The position numbers were made by a program, and so were the translations under genes. From Clostridium bornimense (GTDB lineage Bacteria; Bacillota; Clostridia; Clostridiales; Clostridiaceae), in NCBI RefSeq assembly GCF_000577895.1, contig NZ_HG917868.1, positions 806,001 to 870,000 of the forward strand: a stretch of 64,000 nucleotides of DNA, written 5' to 3'. The notes below the pieces were generated by a model. That model was not told the DNA's origin. It saw only the letters and a program-made list of their open reading frames with translations, and searched no databases. Shown here piece after piece: positions 44,675 to 54,246 of this stretch (its first letter is position 1; every line of letters starts with the position of its first letter).

Positions 44675-45910
44675 ATGAAAGATATAGATTTGATAGTCTT
44701 TCCATTTCATGATTATAAAAAGTGGTTAAAAGAAGGATTTAGGACCAGAGATGCTCACTTATTTGAAAGTTACAAAAATAGCGAATTTGTAAATAAAGTA
44801 CTAGTTGTGAATAGACCTGTATCTATAGCAGAAATGGTAGCAAAAAAAAGTAGTTGGAAAACGAATCATGGTGAAGTAGTATATAAAGAAAATAACTGGG
44901 TACTTATGAAGACTGATAATAATGTATATTATATTGATATGTATATTAAAGATGTAATAAAGGTAATTATAGAGCGTAAACAATGGTGGGATAGAATTTT
45001 TAGAGATGAAAGAGTTGCTGATGCCATAAATAAATCAATTAGTTTAATAGGGATGAAAAGTAAGTGTATATTATTACAAAATCCAATGGCTGTAGGGATA
45101 CTAGAGAAATTAGATTATGATACATTTGTTTTTGACGCTATAGATAATTGGGTATATCATCCGCAAATGAATAGATATAGTGACATTATAAGAAAAAACT
45201 ATGAATTTATAATTAAGAATGCAGATGCAGTATTTACTGTATCTAAAAATTTAGAATATTTTTTTGAAAAATCCAAATATGTAAAATGTATTAGTAATGG
45301 TGTCAATAAAGAGTATTTTAGTGAAAGTATATCTATAAAAGATAACGACACAATAAATATAGGATATGTGGGAAAAATACAAGAAAGAATAGACTTTGAA
45401 TTAGTAGAGAAATGTATTTCTGTATATAAAGAATGCAATTTTATATTTATGGGTCCTGTATTAAATTGTAGAAAAAAAATAATAGAATTAAAGAAAAAAT
45501 ATGAAAATGTAAAATTCACAGGTGATATACATTACAAAGATTTACCAAAAATGATGAAGAAAATTGATATAGCAATAATGCCGCATAAGAAAAATAAGTT
45601 TACTGATAGTATGAATCCAATAAAGTTATATGAATATATTGCAGCAGGTAAACAACTAGTTACAACTAATATTGCAGGAGTAGATGGAATTTCGCCTTAT
45701 GTATACATATCAAATAATGATAGTGAATTTATAAGTTATATTCAATTTGCCATAGATGAATTAAAAAATAATACTAAATTAGGATATAAAATTGTTAAAT
45801 CATTAAATGAGAAATATACCTGGGAATATAAATCACAGGAAATTATAAATGATATCTTGTTACAATCAAGGAGGAAGGTTGATGATATCAGTAATAATAC
45901 CTACGTATAA
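44675..45910 (+). CDS. Glycosyltransferase (GT-B type)
   Basis: A 411-residue protein with a GT-B glycosyltransferase architecture. The C-terminal half has INIGYVGKIQERIDFELVE, FIFMGPVL, FTGDIHYKDLPKMMKKIDIA and the donor-site motif PIKLYEYIAAGKQ. The N-terminal half is less conserved. Donor and acceptor are not predictable. The ATG at 44675 follows GGGGG, directly after the preceding stop. Its end overlaps the next gene by 29 bp. Confidence 0.78.
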   Translation: MKDIDLIVFPFHDYKKWLKEGFRTRDAHLFESYKNSEFVNKVLVVNRPVSIAEMVAKKSSWKTNHGEVVYKENNWVLMKTDNNVYYIDMYIKDVIKVIIERKQWWDRIFRDERVADAINKSISLIGMKSKCILLQNPMAVGILEKLDYDTFVFDAIDNWVYHPQMNRYSDIIRKNYEFIIKNADAVFTVSKNLEYFFEKSKYVKCISNGVNKEYFSESISIKDNDTINIGYVGKIQERIDFELVEKCISVYKECNFIFMGPVLNCRKKIIELKKKYENVKFTGDIHYKDLPKMMKKIDIAIMPHKKNKFTDSMNPIKLYEYIAAGKQLVTTNIAGVDGISPYVYISNNDSEFISYIQFAIDELKNNTKLGYKIVKSLNEKYTWEYKSQEIINDILLQSRRKVDDISNNTYV

Positions 45911-46730
45911 TAGAGAAACGACAATCAAAAGAGCGGTTGATAGTGTTCTTGGACAAACATATAAAAATTTTGAAATTATTATAGTAGACGATAATTCTAC
46001 AGATAATACAGAAAAAGTAATAGAGAATATGCAAGATAAAAGGATAGTGTACTTAAGGCAGAATTCTAATAGAGGAGCATGTGTAGCTAGAAATATAGGA
46101 ATTAGCAAGGCAAGGGGAAAATATATTGCCTTTTTAGATAGTGATGATCAGTGGGTAAGTAGTAAGTTAGAAAAGGAAGTTGAATTTTTAGAAAATAATA
46201 AATTAGATATTGTTTTTTGTTCTCATAAAGTTGTGAATTCAGAATTAACTAAAATTGTTCCTAAATCAGAGATTAAGGAAGAAAAAATTGGACAGTTGAT
46301 TTTTTATGATAATTTTATTACGACAGGAGCTATTTTAGGAAAGAGAGATTGTTTTATTGATGAGAAATTTGATAATGAATTGACGAGATTTCAAGATTGG
46401 GATTTAGTAATTAGATTAATAAAAAAATATAGAGTTGGGCATTTAAATGAAGTACTGACAGTGAATTATATACAAAGTAATAGCATAACTAAAAATGATT
46501 TTGCTGGAGTAATATCTTTAAGAAAGATTTATAAAAAATATAATAATGATATTAACAAGAATGGGGATATTAATGCAAAGTTTAATGATAGAATTGCGAG
46601 ATTAGCAATTCAATGTAATGAGAGGCCAATGAAAGAATTAAAGATTAGTTTAAGAAGTAAGTTTACAATAAAGTGTGCTGTAAAATATGTTATATGCTTA
46701 TTTAGGATGCAAGCAATTTTAATAAAATAA
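45882..46730 (+). CDS. Family 2 glycosyltransferase
   Basis: A 282-residue GT-A enzyme. The N-terminus SVIIPTYNRETTIKRAV, then IIIVDDNSTDNT and the DXD-like FLDSDDQW are classical GT2 motifs. A later FQDWDLVIRL contains the usual catalytic-base region. Specificity is unknown. The ATG at 45882 is preferred for AAGGAGG seven bases upstream. Confidence 0.88.
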   Translation: MISVIIPTYNRETTIKRAVDSVLGQTYKNFEIIIVDDNSTDNTEKVIENMQDKRIVYLRQNSNRGACVARNIGISKARGKYIAFLDSDDQWVSSKLEKEVEFLENNKLDIVFCSHKVVNSELTKIVPKSEIKEEKIGQLIFYDNFITTGAILGKRDCFIDEKFDNELTRFQDWDLVIRLIKKYRVGHLNEVLTVNYIQSNSITKNDFAGVISLRKIYKKYNNDINKNGDINAKFNDRIARLAIQCNERPMKELKISLRSKFTIKCAVKYVICLFRMQAILIK

Positions 46731-46754
46731 AATTCAGGAGGATATAGAGAAAAT

Positions 46755-47645
46755 ATGCATGTGGTTTTTGTTATATTACATTATATTACTACTGAAGATA
46801 CAATTTTATGTGTTAAATCAATTAATAAGAATGTAGACTATAATGATTATTCAATAGTAATAGTTGACAATGGTTCAAAGAATCATAGTTATGAAAAATT
46901 AAATGAACATTTTAGTAAGAGTAAAAATATATATATTATTCGTAGTGAAGAAAATCTTGGATTCGCAAAAGGAAATAATATGGGGATTAAATATGCAAAA
47001 GATAAATTAGAAGCTGATTTTGTAGTAATAATTAATAATGATACGTTAATAATGCAAAATAATTTTATAAATAAAATAATAAATGTGTATAACAAGGAAG
47101 CATTTTATATTTTAGGTCCAGATATAATTTCAACAAAAGATAATGGACATCAAAATCCTCATAGAAATAAAATAGCAAGTTTAAAATATGCTCGAAAAAT
47201 GGTAATAGAGTTTGGAATGAACTTTTTGTTTAGTTACATATATTTGGACGTTTTAATTTATAAAATCAAAAACTTATTTTTTAGCAACAAAGATTTAAAA
47301 CATAGCAATGATGATTCAAATAAAGAAGAACTAGTATTGCATGGAAGCTGTTTAGTATTTTCACCTAAATATTTAAAAAAATTTTCTGGAATATATAATA
47401 ATACATTTATGTACGGAGAGGAAGAAATATTATTTTATATATGTAAAAGGTTAAATTTGAAAGTTATTTACGAACCTAGTATAAAAATATTACACAAGGA
47501 AGGTTCGGCAACAAAAACTGTATATAATAAAAACTTCAAGAAAAGAAATTTTTACTATAAGAATAAATTTAAATCATCACTTCAGTTATATAAAATTATT
47601 TTACAGAAAGATAAAATTGAGAACTTATTAGGAGGAGATTCATGA
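46755..47645 (+). CDS. Family 2 glycosyltransferase
   Basis: A 296-residue GT2 enzyme of the rhamnosyl/galactofuranosyl-transferase-like type, judged from VIVDNGSKNHSYEKL, NLGFAKGNNMGIKYA and the DXD motif in VVIINNDTLI. The C-terminal MYGEEEILFYICKRL holds the usual catalytic-base segment. AGGAGG lies somewhat far (about 13 bases) upstream of the ATG. It overlaps the next gene by four bases. Confidence 0.87.
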   Translation: MHVVFVILHYITTEDTILCVKSINKNVDYNDYSIVIVDNGSKNHSYEKLNEHFSKSKNIYIIRSEENLGFAKGNNMGIKYAKDKLEADFVVIINNDTLIMQNNFINKIINVYNKEAFYILGPDIISTKDNGHQNPHRNKIASLKYARKMVIEFGMNFLFSYIYLDVLIYKIKNLFFSNKDLKHSNDDSNKEELVLHGSCLVFSPKYLKKFSGIYNNTFMYGEEEILFYICKRLNLKVIYEPSIKILHKEGSATKTVYNKNFKKRNFYYKNKFKSSLQLYKIILQKDKIENLLGGDS

Positions 47646-48781
47646 ACATTTTATATATATCCCATGAACGAAATTTAGGGGGAGCATCTATTGCTTTGTT
47701 AGAGTTAATTGATGAGATGTTGTTAATGAAACAAACAGTTTATGTTTTAGTAGTTGGTAAAGGGAAATTTTATGAGGAGTTGAAGAAAAGAGATGTTAAG
47801 ATTATAGAAAAAAAATATTATGTTTCTATGTATCGAAGAGTAAATTGGAAAAGTAGAGTGAAATGTATATTAAGAAATATACAAAATTGTATAGTAGCGT
47901 ATCAGGTTTCAAAAGAAATAAAAAAGTATGATATTGATTTAATACATACAAATACAAGTGTTATATATATAGGAGCAATGATTGGTAAAATCTCACATAT
48001 ACCACATATATTTCACATAAGAGAATTTGATACTGCAGAGGATAGAAAATATCCTATCTCGCCTAAAATTATAAATAAGTTTATAGAAAATAATTCAGTT
48101 AAAATAATAACAATATCTAAAGGATTATATCGGGAAAGTATTAAAAAATTTAATAAAGATAAAGTTATTATAATATATGATGGTATTAGTGATATATATA
48201 AATATAAAACTAAAAGAAACGCTACTATAAATAAAGATGAATTCAATATATTGATTTTAGGATATATAAGTTCTGGAAAAGGTCAAAAAGATGGAGTTTT
48301 AGCAGTAATTAATTTGTATAAAAAAGGATATAGAAACGTTAAACTTACTTTAGCAGGAAATTTTGAACAAAAATATAAAGAGGAAATTGATGCTTTGGTA
48401 GTGGAAAATAACATTGAAAATAATATTAGGATACTTAAGTTCACAAAAGATGTTGTAGCTTTACATGAAGAAGCTGATTTAGAATTGAATTGTTCAAGAA
48501 GTGAAGGATTTGGAAGAACAACTATTGAAGCTATGTATAATAAAAAACCTATAATAGGTGTTGATTGTGTAGCTACAAATGAGCTTATAGTTGATGGATT
48601 TAATGGATTTTTATATAAAGCTGGGGATATAGACGAGTTATCAAAGAAAATTGAGTATTTAATTTGTAACTATAAAGAAAGAAGTATTATGGGGAAAAAT
48701 GGATGTGAATATGCTATTAATGAATTTAGTTCGAAAAAAAATGCTCATAATATTTTTAATCTATATAAAAAGATAATCTAG
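47642..48781 (+). CDS. Family 4 glycosyltransferase
   Basis: A 379-residue GT-B retaining enzyme. The start ISHERNLGGASIALLELID is the glycine-rich acceptor loop, and the C-terminal domain shows LILGYISSGKGQKDGV and the EX7E region SEGFGRTTIEAMYNKKPII. The ATGA overlap with the preceding gene means coupled translation. Specificity is unknown. Confidence 0.87.
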   Translation: MNILYISHERNLGGASIALLELIDEMLLMKQTVYVLVVGKGKFYEELKKRDVKIIEKKYYVSMYRRVNWKSRVKCILRNIQNCIVAYQVSKEIKKYDIDLIHTNTSVIYIGAMIGKISHIPHIFHIREFDTAEDRKYPISPKIINKFIENNSVKIITISKGLYRESIKKFNKDKVIIIYDGISDIYKYKTKRNATINKDEFNILILGYISSGKGQKDGVLAVINLYKKGYRNVKLTLAGNFEQKYKEEIDALVVENNIENNIRILKFTKDVVALHEEADLELNCSRSEGFGRTTIEAMYNKKPIIGVDCVATNELIVDGFNGFLYKAGDIDELSKKIEYLICNYKERSIMGKNGCEYAINEFSSKKNAHNIFNLYKKII

Positions 48782-48793
48782 AGGAGAGTTATT

Positions 48794-50074
48794 TTGGAAG
48801 AAGTTATTATTGAAAGAGAAAGTGATAAATCAGTTAATTTTATAGAAAAATTTATTATTTACATATTAATATTTAATTTGTTATTTGAAAGATGGATGCT
48901 TTCAATAGATTTAAATAAGTATATTTATTTAATAATAGGTTGTTATATAGTTTATCAATATTTATTTAGAGGAATTGAAATTACAAAAGGTGTTACTTTT
49001 ATAACTTTAGCTTTTGTAATAATTATAAGTATGAATATAATGCTCCATGGTTGGAATAATTCATTTATACGTAGCTTAATTTTATATGGAGTTGGAAGTA
49101 GTATCATAATTATATTTTTTCTATATATGATTAGTTATAAAGAGTTTTATATTAATAATTTTTTTATTAATAAAGTAAGAAAAATATTTAATGTGTATTT
49201 TATTATAAATATACCAATAATTTTACGGCAGTTGAATAATACCTATTTTCTTATGAGGTTTTATGATAATAATCCTATGTATGAAGATCATATTACAGGA
49301 TTAATAGGATCTAGTGGAACTCATAGACTTACTTTATATTGGATAGCATTAGTAGTTATGAATATCAGTTACTATATGAAGGAACGTAAAAAGAGTACTT
49401 TATATTTAACGATTTTTCAGATAATATTTATGGTTGTTATTTCTGCTCAAAATGATAATACGTGTTTTTATTTATTATTTCCATTAATAGTAATCCAAGT
49501 AATTATATACTATGAAATTAAGGAGAAAACGAGTCGTTTTAAATCTATAATTATTTTATTGGGAATAATTGTATCATTGTGTTATATAATTTCAAGTAAT
49601 AGTGAAATAGGTGAATTCTTAAACACAAGGGTCAAGGGGAAAGTATTACAGTTAACTGGAAATATTGATCAATATGATAATCAGAACGAAGAAGAGGAGA
49701 GAATAGAATTATTCAAATATTCACTAAATTATGGTAATGGATATACTTCAGGAATGGGGATAGGTACAGTTAAATATGCTGATCCGGCTATGCCTAGTCA
49801 TTTTGGTATGAGTGAAATATCAATTAAGGTATATGAAGGAGGTATAGTATATTTTTCCTATCTTATAATATTATATTCGTATCTATTATTTCATATTTTT
49901 AGTATGAGAAATTTATCGGTATTTTTACTTATAGTTATGAATTTTACAATATTAGCATTTTATACACAAGTTTTTAAATGCTCCCAATTAATAATTCCAT
50001 TAGTATTTATATGTTTGTCCTTGAGAAATAATAATGAGGAAGAAGGTGTAATTAATGAAAGTACTAATCAATAG
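48794..50074 (+). CDS. O-antigen/EPS polymerase-like membrane protein (Wzy-type)
   Basis: A 426-residue polytopic protein with roughly ten hydrophobic helices and a large external loop near residues 270-330 containing GMGIGTVKYADPAMPSHFG. This topology and its place in the locus fit a Wzy polymerase that joins lipid-linked repeat units outside the membrane. Sequence similarity within Wzy is low, so the call rests on topology and context. The TTG start at 48794 follows GAGGAG. Confidence 0.72.
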   Translation: MEEVIIERESDKSVNFIEKFIIYILIFNLLFERWMLSIDLNKYIYLIIGCYIVYQYLFRGIEITKGVTFITLAFVIIISMNIMLHGWNNSFIRSLILYGVGSSIIIIFFLYMISYKEFYINNFFINKVRKIFNVYFIINIPIILRQLNNTYFLMRFYDNNPMYEDHITGLIGSSGTHRLTLYWIALVVMNISYYMKERKKSTLYLTIFQIIFMVVISAQNDNTCFYLLFPLIVIQVIIYYEIKEKTSRFKSIIILLGIIVSLCYIISSNSEIGEFLNTRVKGKVLQLTGNIDQYDNQNEEEERIELFKYSLNYGNGYTSGMGIGTVKYADPAMPSHFGMSEISIKVYEGGIVYFSYLIILYSYLLFHIFSMRNLSVFLLIVMNFTILAFYTQVFKCSQLIIPLVFICLSLRNNNEEEGVINESTNQ

Positions 50075-51311
50075 GGTATACAATACTTATAATATAGGAA
50101 GTGCAATGATGGCCATAAACCTTATTTATTATATGTATAATAATGAGAAGGAAATTGAATTTTATACAGATATTGATGACGAAGATAATTTGCGAAGGCT
50201 AAGATTATCATGTTGTACTGATAAAATATATATGAATAATATAAAACTATCATCTAAAACAATAGCTGAAAAAGTAATTGATAAGTTGATGAATATAACT
50301 ATAAGAAAATTTGATGAAGGTAAAATTAATTTTTTATATAGTAGAAGATTAAAAAAATATGCTAAAGCTATAGAAGAACAATATACGAAGGTAATTATAT
50401 TAGGGGGAGATGATTTATCTAGTGAGTATCCCTTAAGAGGTATAATGCATCAAATTAAGATGATTGATAGTTTGTCTGATAATATAAAAGTTATTTTGTT
50501 TGGACATACATTAGGTCCTTTTGAAGGTAAGAAGGCTGCTTATATACATAAAGTATTAGAAAAATGCATGATATGCCCAAGAGACATTGTAACGTATGAC
50601 TATTTAAAAGAAAGATTAAGAAAAGGTAACATTGAATTGACAGCAGACTTAGCTTTTCTTGATTTGCCAAATCCAGGAGAAAAATATAGAAATAATAAAT
50701 TTATAAAAGGCGACTGTGACTATATAACATTAATTCCTTCTGGTTTATATAAATATTATACTAATGATAGAAATCGCTATTTAGAGGTATGGAGCAATAT
50801 AGTAAAAAGTATCTTAAATAATAAAGAGTTAAGAAAATATAAAATAATCTTTATGTCACATGTTACAAAGCCAGATTCAGTCAGTGATATACTAATTATC
50901 GATGACTTGATTGAAAAATTAAATAGCCAGTTATCGGAAGAGTTAAAGAAAAGAATAGTTAGGATTTGTTATAGTGAAATGTTGCCTTATGAAGCTAGAG
51001 ATATATTAGGAGGAGGATATTTTACATTAACAGGAAGAATGCATGGAGCTGTATCTACGTTTCAAATGGGAAAGCCGGCTATATCTATAGCTTATAGTAA
51101 TAAATACAAAGGAGTTATAGGAGGATTAGGATTCAATGATTTAATCATTGATGGGAAAGGTGAAAAATTATGGAGAGGTAATGAAATAGTTGATGAAGTA
51201 GATAAGATTATTGAAAAAATCATATTAAATTATGATATATATTTAGAAAATATAAATATATCAGTAGAAAAGTGTAAAAAGAGAATTTTATATTGTATAA
51301 AAAAAATATAA
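50055..51311 (+). CDS. Polysaccharide pyruvyl transferase family protein
   Basis: A 418-residue protein of the CsaB/WcaK-like pyruvyl transferase family. Visible landmarks are YNIGSAMMAINLIYYM near the start, VIILGGDDLSSEYPLRG, and the C-terminal GGGYFTLTGRMHGAVSTFQMG, which contains the family's conserved RMHG motif. It would add a pyruvyl ketal to a sugar of the polymer and make it acidic. It overlaps the polymerase gene by 20 bp. Confidence 0.85.
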   Translation: MKVLINRVYNTYNIGSAMMAINLIYYMYNNEKEIEFYTDIDDEDNLRRLRLSCCTDKIYMNNIKLSSKTIAEKVIDKLMNITIRKFDEGKINFLYSRRLKKYAKAIEEQYTKVIILGGDDLSSEYPLRGIMHQIKMIDSLSDNIKVILFGHTLGPFEGKKAAYIHKVLEKCMICPRDIVTYDYLKERLRKGNIELTADLAFLDLPNPGEKYRNNKFIKGDCDYITLIPSGLYKYYTNDRNRYLEVWSNIVKSILNNKELRKYKIIFMSHVTKPDSVSDILIIDDLIEKLNSQLSEELKKRIVRICYSEMLPYEARDILGGGYFTLTGRMHGAVSTFQMGKPAISIAYSNKYKGVIGGLGFNDLIIDGKGEKLWRGNEIVDEVDKIIEKIILNYDIYLENINISVEKCKKRILYCIKKI

Positions 51312-51351
51312 AAATCAGTAGAAAAAATTTGGAAATAGGGGGACATATATA

Positions 51352-52515
51352 ATGAGTAATAATATCATGGATTCACTAGGGGGTAGTTGTACAGGGTGTG
51401 GTGTTTGTGCTAGTATATGTCCTCTTAAGTGTATAGACGTAAAGAGAGATATTAATGGATTTTATTATGCTAGTACTAACCAAAAATGTATAGGATGCGG
51501 ATTGTGTAAAAGTGTTTGCAATAAGTTTCATCAAGAATATATGAATAATATATATAAGATTGAAAGGTCAAAGGGATATTTAATGTATAGTTTAGACGAT
51601 GAAGTTTTACAAAAAACTTCATCAGGAGGTATTGGGAAAGAAATATGTGAATATGGTTTGGATAATGGTTATAAAGTGTGTGGGGTTGTCTATGATTATG
51701 ATCAAAATAGAGCAGTACATAAAATAATTGATTCTAAGAAAAATATTGATGATATACTAGGTTCTAAATATATACAAAGTTATACGGTAGATGCATTTAG
51801 TTCATTAGAAAAGACTGAAAAGTATATAGTAGTGGGTACTCCTTGTCAAATATATGGGTTGAGAAAATTCATGATAAAAAATAAAATAGATGATTGGATT
51901 TTAGTAGATTTTTTTTGTCATGGAACACCTAGTTTAAATTTATGGGATAAGTATATTGAGATGATAAAAAGGAAAGAGCATTTAGAAAAAATAAAAAGTG
52001 TTAATTTTAGGGATAAAGTATCAGGATGGCATAATTTTTCCGTTACAATAACTGATGAATATGGCAAAATTCATTCTAAAAGCATGAATAAAGATTTATT
52101 TATGAGAATATTTTTAGAAAATTTAGATTTAAATAATTCTTGTTACCAATGTAAATTTAGATTTAATGAAGTATTTTCTGATATACGATTGGGAGATTTT
52201 TGGGGACCAAAATGTAACGATAATGAAAAAGGTGTTTCTATAGTACTATCAAATACTAAAAAGGGTGATGAAATCATTAAAAAGTTAATGAATACAACCT
52301 ATGTTGAAAAAGTATCTTTTGGTGAGATAAAAACTTCTCAGTATATTAAGGAAATAACAAAGCCAAATGTAAAAAATAAATTTCAAGAAAAACTTAAAAA
52401 AGATATAGCTTTGGATGATTTATATAGAAAATATGTTATACCAATTGAGAAAAAAAGACGATTTAAACGGAAGATACGGAGTATAAAAGTAAAAATAAAA
52501 AAAGTAATTGGGTGA
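51352..52515 (+). CDS. Iron-sulfur protein with coenzyme F420 hydrogenase beta-subunit-like domain
   Basis: A 387-residue protein. Two 4Fe-4S ferredoxin motifs, CTGCGVCASICPLKC and CIGCGLCKSVC, are followed by a domain like the C-terminal part of the F420 hydrogenase/dehydrogenase beta subunit (SSGGIGKEICEYGL, VGTPCQIYGLRKF, DFFCHGTPSLNLWDKY, RLGDFWG). Such proteins recur next to pyruvyl transferases in polysaccharide loci. Their reaction is uncertain; a redox role on a sugar or pyruvyl donor is only inference. GGGGG precedes the ATG. Confidence 0.85.
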   Translation: MSNNIMDSLGGSCTGCGVCASICPLKCIDVKRDINGFYYASTNQKCIGCGLCKSVCNKFHQEYMNNIYKIERSKGYLMYSLDDEVLQKTSSGGIGKEICEYGLDNGYKVCGVVYDYDQNRAVHKIIDSKKNIDDILGSKYIQSYTVDAFSSLEKTEKYIVVGTPCQIYGLRKFMIKNKIDDWILVDFFCHGTPSLNLWDKYIEMIKRKEHLEKIKSVNFRDKVSGWHNFSVTITDEYGKIHSKSMNKDLFMRIFLENLDLNNSCYQCKFRFNEVFSDIRLGDFWGPKCNDNEKGVSIVLSNTKKGDEIIKKLMNTTYVEKVSFGEIKTSQYIKEITKPNVKNKFQEKLKKDIALDDLYRKYVIPIEKKRRFKRKIRSIKVKIKKVIG

Positions 52516-52522
52516 GAGAATT

Positions 52523-54055
52523 ATGGGAGATAAAAAGTTAAAGAGTGATATAGTTATATCATATGTGTATATGGTAGTTACTTTAATTTTAACATTTTTT
52601 TTAGTAAGAATAGAAACAAGATATTTAGGTGAAGATTTATATGGTGTATATAGTTTGGTTAATTCTACTATAGGATACATAGCTATTTTAGATTTAGGAG
52701 TTGGGCAAACAGTTATAAGATATATTGCACAATTTAGGTCAGAAAACAGAAAAGATAAGATAGAACAAATAGCAGGACATAGTTTCAAAACATATATAAA
52801 AATTGTTTTAATAGGGTTAATTATAGGTATAATAATAATTTTAAATTCTAAGTTAATTTTTAAAAGCTTAGCAAATGAAAATGTTTCTATATTTAAAATA
52901 TGTTTTTTTATAGCTTTATTAAATATACTTTTGCAAATTCCATCAGCTACATTTTCAAGTATACTGTCTGCGTATAAAAAGTATAAAGTATTAAAGCTAA
53001 CTAGTTTAATTAAAGTAATTGTTAGAGCTATATTAATAGTGATATTACTTAAAATTAAATCAAATATAATTGCTATTTTTAGTATTGATTTAGTTTTAAA
53101 TCAGTGTTCAAATATCTTCAATTACATTTTAGTGAGAAAAAAGTTAGATATTAGATTAAATTTCAAATCTTTAGATAAAGATATGAGAAATGAGTTAAAA
53201 GGATATTCATTCTTTGTATTTTTAGGAATAGTTACAGATCAAATATTTTGGAAAACAGATGGAATATTATTAGGTATTATGTCAACTACTACAGCAGTAG
53301 TTGGAGTATATGCTATATCTTCTCAATTAATCACTCAATATATAAATTTATGTAGTACATTTTCATCTGTATTTTTACCTAGAATAGTGGATAAGATTTC
53401 TTTAGGTAAAAGTAAAAGGGAGATAAACGATTTTTTTATAAAGGCATCTAGATTTCAATTTATGTTTGTAGGAATGATTTTAACATCATATATTTTTTTA
53501 GGTAAGGAAATGATTCTTTTATGGTTAGGTAGTAAGTTTGAGTATGCATATTATTATGGATTAGTAATTATGATATCACTTACTGTACCTATGTTTCAAA
53601 CTACAGGATATCAAATACTTTATGCAATGAAGAAGCATAAAGTTCGTTCTATTATTTACTTATGTAATGCTATTGGTAATATAGTTTTAAGTATAATTTT
53701 ATTTAAAGTAATAGGACCAATAGGTGTAGCGCTATCTACCGCTATTGCTATGATAATAGGAAATACAATTTTTATGAATCTGTATTATAAGAAGGTTTTA
53801 GAATTAAATTTAATAGAATTTTTTAAAAAGACTTGTTTAAAAACTGGTATAGTTATGATTATAGTTTCATGTTTATATTTTATAGTAAATAAATTTTTAC
53901 AAGGAACTTGGACAACCTTTATTACTAAAGCAGTTATAATTAATACAATATATATTATATTAATAATTTTGATAAGTTTTAATAATCAAGAAAGAAATAA
54001 GATAAAAAATATATATTATAAAATTGTTCCTAATACAAGTAAAAGTCAGATTTAA
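52523..54055 (+). CDS. Polysaccharide flippase (Wzx-type, MOP superfamily)
   Basis: A 510-residue membrane protein with about twelve to fourteen hydrophobic helices. The N-terminal region with ETRYLGEDLYGVYSLV is typical of oligosaccharide flippases that move lipid-linked repeat units across the membrane. With the Wzz- and Wzy-like genes it completes a Wzx/Wzy set. The ATG at 52523 follows GAGAG; a TTG at 52508 is also possible. It ends the main operon. Confidence 0.88.
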   Translation: MGDKKLKSDIVISYVYMVVTLILTFFLVRIETRYLGEDLYGVYSLVNSTIGYIAILDLGVGQTVIRYIAQFRSENRKDKIEQIAGHSFKTYIKIVLIGLIIGIIIILNSKLIFKSLANENVSIFKICFFIALLNILLQIPSATFSSILSAYKKYKVLKLTSLIKVIVRAILIVILLKIKSNIIAIFSIDLVLNQCSNIFNYILVRKKLDIRLNFKSLDKDMRNELKGYSFFVFLGIVTDQIFWKTDGILLGIMSTTTAVVGVYAISSQLITQYINLCSTFSSVFLPRIVDKISLGKSKREINDFFIKASRFQFMFVGMILTSYIFLGKEMILLWLGSKFEYAYYYGLVIMISLTVPMFQTTGYQILYAMKKHKVRSIIYLCNAIGNIVLSIILFKVIGPIGVALSTAIAMIIGNTIFMNLYYKKVLELNLIEFFKKTCLKTGIVMIIVSCLYFIVNKFLQGTWTTFITKAVIINTIYIILIILISFNNQERNKIKNIYYKIVPNTSKSQI

Positions 54056-54139
54056 TTAGTATACATATTTCATTTGTAAAGTTTACATGAATTTATACGA
54101 TAAAATATGTGATTAGAATCAACTATTTTATAGTAGATG

Positions 54140-54184
54140 TTAATAAAATATCTCAAGGTTATAGACTTTGAGATATTTTATTAA
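54140..54184 (+). terminator. Terminator after the polysaccharide operon
   Basis: AAAATATCTCAAGGT pairs with ACTTTGAGATATTTT around a short loop, followed by a T-rich end. It separates the flippase gene from the stalk-domain gene. Confidence 0.8.
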
Positions 54185-54246
54185 TAGAAGATTTACAATA
54201 TATTACACAAATGATAAACTAAAATAAAAAAGATGGGAGAAGATGT

